A stretch of 64,000 bases of DNA, from assembly GCF_018812025.1 (NCBI RefSeq), contig NC_063044.1:75487741-75551740 (forward strand). Direction: 5' to 3'. Made by a program: the position numbers and the translations under genes. The notes under the pieces were generated by a model. That model made no database searches. It was not told the origin of the DNA and worked only from the letters and a program-made list of their open reading frames with translations. The first letter of the stretch is position 1. Every line of letters starts with the position of its first letter. Below, in pieces: positions 54,409 through 64,000 of the stretch. This stretch comes from Megalobrama amblycephala (lineage: Eukaryota; Chordata; Actinopteri; Cypriniformes; Xenocyprididae).

Positions 54409-57155
54409 GGCTACACTCTAAGCTGTGCTTTTTTCAGCGCTGGGGGAACGCATTTAGTCGTGACCAGCTGTGAATATATGTGTAAAACAACGTCAATGAA
54501 ATTGACCTATATTTATAGCCTTGCATGACGTCATTGGAATGTGCCGTGAGCGAGTCTGACCTGCTAATAAGGCTCAAAAGCAGGCAGTGACGAGTTGTGC
54601 TTCCCCTCATAAATCTGGGGACCAGCTCGTCACGTTCAGCAGCCTCATAATATCTACCAAACTCGCCCCTTCTTAATATCTTCACATAAACCCTCCTTCC
54701 CCGCCACCTCTGGTGGTTTCCGTTGATTCCTGTAACACATCAGGACACGGAACATACGACATCCCCTCAAAGCGAAGTATCAAAATTAGTGCCCATTTCA
54801 GAGAACTTTGCAGCGTGGAAACTACTGCCAGGGATTTCTGCGTGGGTTCTAAAGACAGTAGAAGGATACAGAATCCAATTTATTCATCGTCCTCCGCGTT
54901 TCAATGGCGTGGTCTCCACTACCATGAAGCCAGGGCAAGTGACTTTACTGTCATAAGAACTGCAATCTCTTCTGAAGACAGGGGGCCATAGAGCATGTTC
55001 CCCCTCTAGAGAGAGTCAGGTTACTACAGCAGATACTTCTTAGTTTCTAAAGGACGAGGGGCTGCATCCAATCTTAGATCTTTGAGGCTTAAACCATTTA
55101 GTCAAAGCTCTCAAGTTCAAGATGTTAACCATAAAGATGATCGTGTCACAAACCAACATCATGATTGGTCCGTCATGATCGATCTCAAGGATGCATATTT
55201 TCACATAGAAATATTGCCACAACACAGGCGGTTCCTGAGGTTCGTTTCCATCTTCCATTCAGCCTAGCCTTATTACCCCGCCGCACATACACAAAATGCA
55301 TGGATGCAGCATTGGCTCCATTGTGACTCCAGGCAATTCGCATTTTGAATTACATGGACGACTGGCTAATACTAGCACAGTCACAAACAATGGCGTTACA
55401 ACACAGATGTCGTACTAGCCATTTTCTTGTTTCTCTAGGGTTGAGACTAAATGAGAAGAAAGCGTTCTCTGTCCTACCCAGGGAATGACATATTTAGGGG
55501 TCATATGGTATTCGACCACGATGTGGGCACAATTGTCTCCCGCTCGAGTCGAGTCCATCCTAACCACCCTGAACAATTTCAGGCTAGGCTAAGATTGCAC
55601 TGTTCTGCAGTATCAAGAAATGTTAGGTCTCATGGCATCAGCGTCCTCGACGGATTCCTATGGGCCTCTTGCATATGAGACGTTTCAGTTGTGGCTCAGA
55701 GTCAAGAGGTTTTGTCTAAGCAGTTCCCCACGGCAAAAAGGGGCAAGGGCATGCGCTGAGTGCTTTGTGCCCTTTCTAAAATCCATGTTTATGGTAAGTC
55801 ACGCGCTAATGCTTCATGCACTTTCTAAAATCCATGTTTATGGTAAACAGTAATGTCCACCCGCATTAGGACATGGTAACCCCTTAACTGGTGGAGGAAG
55901 TACTTCAGGGCCAGAAATACAGCCATCAATTCAAGGCAATTGATGTGCTAATCGAGATGATGATCTCACCATATCCCTTTGGACTGGACGGCCACCTAAG
56001 GCCTCTCCCCAGCCCGTACGGGAAGCGTCTGTTGTTGGCATCTTGCAACATCAACGCATATAGAGTGGGACCCAAGGTGAAGAACCGGGGTCTGAGCCAC
56101 ATAGAAAGGGAACGAAGCCGCAGCGCGTAATGCGGTAGCGTCTAATATGAATCGCCAGGGTGGACTGCGTTTGCGATGTCTAGACAGGCTAGTGCAGCGC
56201 ATTTTGCTCTAGGCTCAGGACAAGTTCTTGTCCCTTAAGGTGATCCCCAGAAATCTGTCCAGACAGAGCATACCAACGGGGGAGTAGAATCTCCACCTGA
56301 GGTAATCAGACAAATCTGGTAAAGATTTTATGAAACAGATGGACCTCTTCGCCCCCAACAGGCAGTGCAATGTTCACTCTATTTCTTTCCGAGTCACCCA
56401 GTTTCCCCTGGGTCTGGATGTGATGCGCATATGTGGCCCAGAATGTGCCTGTATGCGTTTCCTCCAGTTTCTGTGCTCCCAGGAGCTCTAGCCAAATTTT
56501 GCCAACAAGGGGCTTGCCCCTTTCTGATAGCACCACGTTGGCTGAATGGAATATGGATTAGGCCTCACTCAAGAACCAGGATCCCTTCATGGGACCTAGC
56601 AATAGTCCTGGAGGGCCTGGTTGAGACCCCCTTTGAACTGTTAGAGTCAGTTTCTGACAAGCTGTTAACTCTGAAAATGGTTTTTCTTATGGCTATAACT
56701 TCTCTTAAAAGAATTGGGGATCTGCAGGCTCTTTCCACTGTGCCATCCTGCTTAGACTTTGCCCCAGGAATGGTAAAAGCTATTTTGCATCCTCATCCTG
56801 ACTATCTGCCTAAGGTTCTTTTCTCGAACTTGCATCCGGTCACTCTTGAAGCCTTCTGCCCTCCGTCGTTCACTACGCCGGAGCAGGAGAGACTTCACAG
56901 ACTGTGTCCAGTCCATGCTCTTCAGACTTATGTCCACCGCACCAGCCAGTGGCATAAGTCAGAGCAACTGTTTGTTTGTTATGGTGGCCATAACAGGGGT
57001 GCGGCCGCCAAGAAACAGACCACGTCACATTGGGTGAGAGATGCTATTGCCCTTGCCTATAGGCGCGTGGTCACACTTCGCCAACGGGTATTAGGGCTCA
57101 TTCCACCAGGGGAGTTGCCTCTTCTAGAGCTTTGGCAGGGGGCGCTCCCTTGCAA
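54409..57155 (+). mobile_element. DIRS-like retrotransposon C, plus strand
   Basis: A second DIRS family, opposite in orientation to A and B. RT starts about 54720 (FAAWKLLPGISAWVLKTVEG), then MIDLKDAYFHIEI at about 55170 and a YMDDWLILAQSQ catalytic site at about 55350. RNase H-like remnants lie at 55800-56450, then the recombinase. Terminal repeats were not recognised and the gag ORF is mostly missing; many stops. Confidence 0.8.
56550..57150 (+). pseudogene. DIRS-C tyrosine recombinase, truncated
   Basis: Reads RIPSWDLAIVLEGLVETPFE, the first catalytic Arg in SLKRIGDLQAL (about 56705), and VHRTSQWHKSEQLFVCYGG. Near 57085 the frame shifts; the H-x-x-R motif (AHSTRG) is present in another frame at about 57097. 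The sequence ends at ALAGGA before the catalytic tyrosine, at the junction with the host repeat (57155). Confidence 0.8.
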
Positions 57156-57297
57156 CATGGGAACACAAATTAAGATATTTTTGATGAAATCTGATGGCTC
57201 AGTGAGGCCTGCATTGAGAGCAACAACACTTGTTTTCAATGCCTAGAAAGCTACTAAAAACATATTTAAAAAGTTCATGTGACTACAGTGGTTTAAC

Positions 57298-58317
57298 CGG
57301 GTGTGTCTCATATGTCCTGGTGGCTGGATGCAGTACAGGTCATAAACCTCGCCCTCTCTATGCAAACGAATGGGACTTGAGTCAAAACATAAAAATAAAT
57401 TCTGCTTCAAATAAAACTTCGAAAGATGGGTTTGGTCATTTAAGGTAGTTGTCATCATGCTGACATATATTTCAATTTTTTGTTTTTGTGATAAGTTTGA
57501 TTTTAGCTAGCAATTTGATGCTACAAAAATGGGGCGTGTCATCATGATTGACAGCTTCTCTGAGGACTGTCGGAGCTTCGAGGGGAGATTGAAGATATAC
57601 AACTAAAATTTTCAATTTCTGTGTTATTTCACACCAACAAAATGAGTTGTTCATCAGTAAACTGTCCTAACCGACCTACAGGATCTGACGGATCACTAAA
57701 CTTTTTTCGGTAACGTTAAACGTGGGCTTTATAAGCTAATTAATAAATGTTATTAGTTAAGATAACACGCCTAACGTTAGCCATGTCGGGAAAAAAACAG
57801 GTGATCATTATCTGGCAGTTACTAATTATTTTTATGGGTATAAAATAATAATTAGCAGGACAAAACTAATGATAGCCTACTCTAATTACAGCAATCAATC
57901 TCCTGTAATGTTAGGAATAAACATTAAACGTTAGTTTAACCTTATTTAAAATGGCAGGACCATTTCTGACATTTTAGAGTTGTTTCTAGTGGCATATTAT
58001 ATTGAGTTTATCTACTGAATTTGCCGTTTCAAAAATCTTATTGCTCAAGAATCAGAATAGCCTATTATGTTATAAGTAGAATTTTAAATTGTGTATATTT
58101 TTTAAAAAATACTTTTAAAATACATCAATAGTGACGCAGTCATCTGGGCGGAAGTTTGATACCGCGACTCCGGGCTCCACTGACGATTCCTTCTGCGCAT
58201 GCCCAGGCTCCAAAACTGATGTTTTTGCGTAACGTGTCAGCAATGAACTTTTTACATTCAGTTCATTACAATGGAAGGAAGTGCTGTCGCGTCGTCAATC
58301 TTTTTTTACAGTCTATG
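57298..58317 (+). mobile_element. 1.02-kb insertion carrying a THAP-like exon
   Basis: Splits the repeat between GTGACTACAGTGGTT and TTCAACTTTAATATTAGC. Ends begin CGGGTGTGTCTCATATG and finish TTTTTTTACAGTCTATG; flanks GGTTTAAC and TGTTCAAC may be an imperfect 8-bp target duplication. Contains the segment CAAACGAATGGGACTTGAGT common in cyprinid repeats. Confidence 0.6.
57642..57709 (+). pseudogene. THAP-domain first exon remnant
   Basis: ATG at about 57642 reads MSCSSVNCPNRPTGSDGSLN followed by FFR and a GTAACG donor. The C-x4/5-C spacing followed by a Phe-rich strand fits the start of a THAP C2CH zinc finger, as found in P-element-type transposases and THAP proteins. No second exon with the C-x2-H half is visible in this insertion. 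Confidence 0.45.
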
Positions 58318-58880
58318 TGTTCAACTTTAATATTAGCAACGAGAATACTTTTTGTTGTTATTTTTGGCACACTTTTCAACAATATCTAGTGATGGCCGAT
58401 TTTAAAACACTGCTTCATGAAGCTTCAAAGCTTTAAGAATCTTTTGCTTGAAATAAGTGGTTCAGAGCACCAAAATCAGTAAATTAGGCTTCGTTACATC
58501 ATTAGTGTTTTGACACTTCAATAGTGATAGCACGTGACTTTGGCAGTTTGATACGCGCTTAGAACCACAGATTCGAAACAAATGATTCGTAAAGCTTCGA
58601 AGCTTCATAAAGCAGTGTTTTGAAATCACTAGATATTGTTGAATAAACACAAAAAGCATTCTCATCGCTTTATGTTGAACCACTGTAGTCACATAAACCG
58701 TTTTAAATCTTTAGTAGCTTTCTGGGCACTGAAAAAGGGAGTGTTATTGCTGTCAATGTAGGCCTCACTGAACTATTGAATTTCATCAAAAATATCTTAA
58801 TTTATGTTCTGAAGAAACGAAGGTCTTACGGGTGTACAATGACATGAGGGTGAGTAATTAAAGACAGAAACTAACCCATT

Positions 58881-59290
58881 AATTAAATTACTAATTTAAT
58901 AATCAAATATAACGACAAGTCAACACGTCACCAACACCGCCTCAGATGCATGCTAGTCAGAATGTGTACGCCTGTTAATAATTCACAGCAATTTTATTAT
59001 ATTGTTCTCTTTATAATGTTATTTAATATTACCGTCCCAATCACAGTTATCTTGCATTGCTGTTTGAGCTGTGCTCGCTGAAGCTTACGATGGTCACCGG
59101 CGTGCCTTATAATGTGTTAATTCTTAAAGTCAGCATGAACCGGAAGTTGCAAACGACTTTTCTCCAGTGTTGTGACGTATTTCCAAGTGAAACGGGATAT
59201 TGAATAGAGGGCAGAGTTTTATTTTAGCGCTCCTCCTCTCCATCTCTCACTTATATGGTCAATTTTGATTTCATGTGTACTTTAACCAAA
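58881..59290. other. Intronic spacer with repeat-like DNA
   Basis: Contains a CATGAACCGGAAGTTGCAAA segment that looks like a common cyprinid repeat. No gene. Confidence 0.4.
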
Positions 59291-59770
59291 TGCATCCTAG
59301 TATATGAGATAAATCAGATGGTTAGGTCTACACAAAATAAACACAATATTACAACTTACATTTACACAAAACAAAAGGCTTCAAAAGTTTTATGCTAAAT
59401 AACACATCTAAGAACTGTCTTAGAACAAACACTAACAACATTCAGCTTAATATTACATCATAATATGTTCATCTTAACATAGTTGGATTTTCTAATAACT
59501 CATTGCAATGTAATAAGATCATTAACATGTTAGTTCTGTACTGAAACTGATAATGATCATAAAAAAGCAATAGTTAGCCTAATGTTTACATTAGATTTGA
59601 TTTAAAATGTCTTACGTGGTTTATTAAAGGCTCATTGTAAAGTATTCAACAGTATCTGTTCCAGTATAATTTAGAATAAAGTAACTAACACATCTGATCT
59701 GCCAAAGATGTTAAAAGCATATAAATAAAATGGCAGCAGCAACACTTGAGATCGATTCACATCAATTCCC
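59291..59770. repeat. Unit 3 copy of the block upstream of the minisatellite (empty fold-back site)
   Basis: Matches 13440-14669 of unit 1, but lacks the 721-bp fold-back element; the uninterrupted site is CAGCTTAATATTACATCATAATATG near 59450-59475. Confidence 0.75.
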
Positions 59771-62033
59771 CTCACAGATCTCAAACTTTGACATTCAGTA
59801 ACAGTTATTATGACTATAAAACATGAAACAATCACACAAACGAACACAAAATCGCTCAGATCTGAATGAATTCATCATATTTTCCTCACAGATCTCAAAC
59901 TTTGACATTCAGTAACAGTTATTATCACTATAAAACATGAAACAATCACACAAACGAACACAAAATCGCTCAGGTCTGAATGAATTCATCATATTTTCCT
60001 CACAGATCTCAAACTTTGACATTCAGTAACAGTTATTATCACTATAAAACATGAAACAAACGAACACAAAATCACTCAGGTCTGAATGAATTCATCATAT
60101 TTTCCTCACAGATCTCAAACTTTGACATTCAGTAACAGTTATTATCACTATAAAACATGAAACAAACGAACACAAAATCACTCAGGTCTGAATGAATTCA
60201 TCATATTTTCCTCACAGATCTCAAACTTTGACATTCAGTAACAGTTATTATCACTATAAAACATGAAACAATCACACAAACGAACACAAAATCGCTCAGG
60301 TCTGAATGAATTCATCATATTTTCCTCACAGATCTCAAACTTTGACATTCAGTAACAGTTATTATCACTATAAAACATGAAACATTCAACAAACGAACAC
60401 AAAATCGCTCAGGTCTGAATGAATTCATCATATTTTCCTCACAGATCTCAAACTTTGACATTCAGTAACAGTTATTATCACTATAAAACATGAAACATTC
60501 ACACAAACGAACACAAAATCACTCAGGTCTGAATGAATTCATCATATTTTCCTCACAGATCTCAAACTTTGACATTCAGTAACAGTTATTATCACTATAA
60601 AACATGAAACAAACGAACACAAAATCACTCAGGTCTGAATGAATTCATCATATTTTCCTCACAGATCTCAAACTTTGACATTCAGTAACAGTTATTATCA
60701 CTATAAAACATGAAACAATCACACAAACGAACACAAAATCGCTCAGGTCTGAATGAATTCATCATATTTTCCTCACAGATCTCAAACTTTGACATTCAGT
60801 AACAGTTATTATCACTATAAAACATGAACACAAACGAACACAAAATCACTCAGGTCTGAATGAATTCATCATATTTTCCTCACAGATCTCAAACTTTGAC
60901 ATTCAGTAACAGTTATTATCACTATAAAACATGAAACAATCACACAAACGAACACAAAATCGCTCAGGTCTGAATGAATTCATCATATTTTCCTCACAGA
61001 TCTCAAACTTTGACATTCAGTAACAGTTATTATCACTATAAAACATGAAACAATCACACAAACGAACACAAAATCGCTCAGGTCTGAATGAATTCATCAT
61101 ATTTTCCTCACAGATCTCAAACTTTGACATTCAGTAACAGTTATTATCACTATAAAACATGAAACAAACGAACACAAAATCACTCAGGTCTGAATGAATT
61201 CATCATATTTTCCTCACAGATCTCAAACTTTGACATTCAGTAACAGTTATTATCACTATAAAACATGAAACAAACAAACGAACACAAAATCACTCAGGTC
61301 TGAATGAATTCATCATATTTTCCTCACAGATCTCAAACTTTGACATTCAGTAACAGTTATTATCACTATAAAACATGAAACAATCACACAAACGAACACA
61401 AAATCGCTCAGGTCTGAATGAATTCATCATATTTTCCTCACAGATCTCAGAAAGACTTTGACATTCAGTAACAGTTATTATCACTATAAAACATGAAACA
61501 ATCACACAAACGAACACAAAATCGCTCAGGTCTGAATGAATTCATCATATTTTCCTCACAGATCTCAAACTTTGACATTCAGTAACAGTTATCACTATAA
61601 AACATGAAACAATCACACAAACGAACACAAAATCGCTCAGGTCTGAATGAATTCATCATATTTTCCTCACAGATCTCAAACTTTGACATTCAGTAACAGT
61701 TATTATCACTATAAAACATGAACACAAACGAACACAAAATCGCTCAGGTTATTATCACTATCTGAATCACACAAACGAATTCTGAATGAATCATATTTTC
61801 CTCACAGATCTCAAACTTTGACATTCAGTAACAGTTATTATCACTATAAAACATGAAACAATCACACAAACGAACACAAAATCGCTCAGGTCTGAATGAA
61901 TTCATCATATTTTCCTCACAGATCTCAAACTTTGACATTCAGTAACAGTTATTATCACTATAAAACATGAAACAATCACACAAACGAACACAAAATCGCT
62001 CAGGTCTGAATGAATTCATCATATTTTCCTCAC
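59771..62033. repeat. 113-bp minisatellite array, about 20 copies (ZNF3 intron 1)
   Basis: Same monomer as 38015-39930. Here all clear units have CAAACGAACAC, and many are shorter because ATCACA is missing (ATGAAACAAACGAACAC). One unit has an AGAAAG insertion (61445) and one is rearranged (about 61740-61795). It stops at ATGCTTCACTAAATG beside exon 1. Confidence 0.95.
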
Positions 62034-62201
62034 ATGCTTCACTAAATGTTTATTTCAGCAGGAAGACGACAGAAAAGACGCACAAGTATCGCTGTGCTCG
62101 ATGAAAACAACACAGAAATTAGCCTGTCGCTTGATCAAACTGTATAAAGTGTGTTTAATGATCGTGTAAATATGAGAAATACCGTGAACTGCTCGACTCT
62201 C

Positions 62202-62270
62202 CTCAGAAGACTCGACGCTGACTGAAATGACGAGCTGTGACGTCATCGGCCTGAGACGCGCCAGTGTTTA
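62202..62270 (-). other. ZNF3 first exon (5' UTR) and CRE promoter
   Basis: Aligns with the first exons at 14930 and 40099. As in unit 2, the unit 1 donor GTGAGT is GAGAGT (62196-62201), and a downstream GTATTT is present. CRE TGACGTCA at 62238-62245. Confidence 0.55.
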
Positions 62271-62439
62271 CAAACAAACATTGGTCACATATATCTGTCC
62301 ATTGATTATTATTAGCTTTTTTGCCCTTAAAGCATTTTTATTCACAGTAAATATTATTTAATAACAATATTTACTAACATCAGTTTCATCAGGTTTCCTC
62401 TACCTGTTCTCTCATTTTGTATTTATTATATTCCACACT
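62271..62439. other. Spacer upstream of ZNF3 first exon
   Basis: AT-rich, nothing recognised. Confidence 0.4.
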
Positions 62440-62975
62440 GCCCTGTGCAAATAACCTTTTGCTGTAGGTTTGACAAATACACCCTTTAAAGTCTTCTTTT
62501 AAAATAAATAAATATTTTTTCTTAATCTTTTTCCATTTTTCCCCTACCAGACAACATGTATCTGTATTACAGGCATGTGGTTTTACTCTGCAGTTTTAAT
62601 AAAACAAAATGTAAATGTAAACATACATATTCCTTCACATTGTACTTTACAATTCATTTATACATCCATATTTCTAGTAATATACAATATAACAGCTTTA
62701 TATAACACATTGTATAAACTCATCTGAATAGTTTTTGTCGTCCTTTTGAGCTTAAATAATGTCTCTATATCTCTTAAATCTCTCCCCATATTCCAGGTTG
62801 TTTTGCCAGGTTTCTCTAGTTCTGTGTCTATATTATTGAAGCATGTTGTTTTATGAGTTTTCAGAGCACCTACTCTTCTGGGTGAAGGACTAACCTATAA
62901 ATCCTGCTCAGAAGACTGATACACTCCCATTTTTTCAAAGAAAAACTCAGAAGCCCTTAAAGAACAATCTGGTTT
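62440..62975. repeat. Duplicated block shared with unit 1 upstream flank
   Basis: Matches 15746-16440, marking the far end of the visible unit 1/unit 3 homology. Several small deletions relative to unit 1. Confidence 0.75.
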
Positions 62976-64000
62976 TTGCACACTTTATTGCAACCCTAAC
63001 CCTAACAATTTGTTCTATGTTGTTTGCATATTCTAATCTAAATACTTGTATTGCCTAATATTTTCCTAGGACTTTCATTATTATTAATTCTTTCATTCTT
63101 ATTGTAATTCCATCTTCCATTGTTAGATAAATAAAGATCACTTTCAAGATGCATCTGTTTGCTTGGCAGCCATATTTGTAATGCTTCTGTGTATCCGTTT
63201 CAAACATTTAAGACAAAGTTATTTGAATTGGGGATTCTGAAATCTCAAAAACTGCTCACCGAACTCTTAATTACACTATTACATAATATTATGTACCAAA
63301 TCAGCAACTAATTTTGGCATTAACTGTCCCTTAAATTTTGTTTCTTATACTTAAGTAGAGTTAAAAAGGCTTATTTTTTAGGCTAGACCAGCCAATGCAC
63401 ATGTGCAGTCCAAGCTCATGTTATTCTTAAAACATAATTGAGTTATCTAATTAGTTAAACTTTATATGTTCTCAAACATATGTTCTCTACATCTCTAAAA
63501 AACATTCTATGGCTTACTATACTTAATAAGGTTAAGTCCTGATGTCCTTTATTTTCAGTCATATCTACATCTTGGGCTGCTTGACAAAACCCAAACCTTT
63601 CCTCATAATGTATTTGCTCCATATTGTTTACTTCTTTCTTAATTGTCTGAATTGCTACTTAAATGCTTATAAAGGCTAAATCCTGCTTTCTTTATAGTAA
63701 TAATTGTTAGTTGTAACTACAATTATTTTACACAGGCAGGATTTTCATTATCTTTGCATTATATCTGGCTCATTGCCCATCTCTCTTTCATTTTGTTTCA
63801 CTGTGTCCATTTTATGCCAACAGAAAGTTTGACCCTTCTGTTTCTCTGGTCATAAATCTTCACACAGAAACCTCAACATACTCACAGACTGGAATCTGTG
63901 TTCCAACAACAGTCATTAGATTAACTATTGCTTTAAAATCTGTCAACTAGAGCGAGAGAGCAAGAGCGTTATATGAACATCAGACGCGCGTTTGGGTTTA
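62976..64000. other. AT-rich intergenic DNA to window end
   Basis: No coding sequence, repeat ends or arrays recognised. A short CCCTAACCCTAAC at 62993 is too brief to be telomeric. Confidence 0.45.

Larger units (their letters stand above)
54343..58880. mobile_element. GGATTAGTTCACCC repeat, unit 3 copy with two nested insertions
   Basis: Left part 54343-54408, middle 57160-57297 and right part 58318-58880 together match the unit 2 copy at 36394-37182. The gaps are a DIRS-like element (54409-57155) and a 1-kb THAP-containing insertion (57298-58317). Confidence 0.8.

Noticed and set aside
62993..63006. CCCTAACCCTAAC telomere-like repeat
   Set aside because: Only two repeats; no array or subtelomeric context.

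Overview
The window looks like an AT-rich accessory region of a teleost genome, most likely a cyprinid (carp/zebrafish relatives). The reasons are the spliced poly-C2H2 zinc-finger genes, fish-type TRIM genes (RING / B-box / coiled coil / B30.2), DIRS-like tyrosine-recombinase retrotransposons, CR1/L2-type LINEs, and many small hAT-, Harbinger- and TTAA-type DNA elements. The species assignment is an inference from family character, not from a search. All clear host genes of the cluster lie on the minus strand.

The backbone is a tandem segmental duplication of one gene pair, read right to left as ZNF gene then TRIM gene. Unit 1 (window start to about 16.4 kb) has a TRIM RING stub at 1.8 kb cut by a LINE, ZNF1 (3.65-5.33 kb, 18 fingers) and its untranslated first exon at 14.93 kb. 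Unit 2 (about 20.75-40.2 kb) has TRIM-A (22.1-31.1 kb, frameshifted B30.2), ZNF2 (34.46-35.63 kb, 12 fingers) and first exon at 40.1 kb. Unit 3 (about 45.13-62.98 kb) has TRIM-B (45.6-49.46 kb, open from mid-RING to stop), ZNF3 (52.51-54.01 kb, 16 fingers) and first exon at 62.2 kb. In units 2 and 3 intron 1 of the ZNF gene carries a 113-bp minisatellite of about 17 and 20 copies; unit 1 keeps a single degenerate monomer.

The rest is mostly nested mobile DNA. A related DIRS-like element sits at the same point of the TRIM RING exon in units 2 and 3, so it predates their separation; the two copies have since lost different parts. A different DIRS-like element (54.4-57.2 kb) is nested in an older repeat. 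Because the units are paralogous, several insertions have an empty counterpart in another unit. This gives exact ends for a hAT-type element with 8-bp target duplications (20887-21754), a TTAA element (35978-36388) and a 721-bp fold-back element (13589-14309).

Other points: a compact, possibly bidirectional promoter between the ZNF2 first exon and a plus-strand ATG exon at 40304; an orphan exon with an ITIM-like motif at 18485; a THAP-like exon inside a 1-kb insertion at 57.3-58.3 kb; and two Harbinger-type remnants (nuclease at 5.8 kb, MADF protein at 9.2 kb). No rRNA, tRNA or CRISPR array was found.
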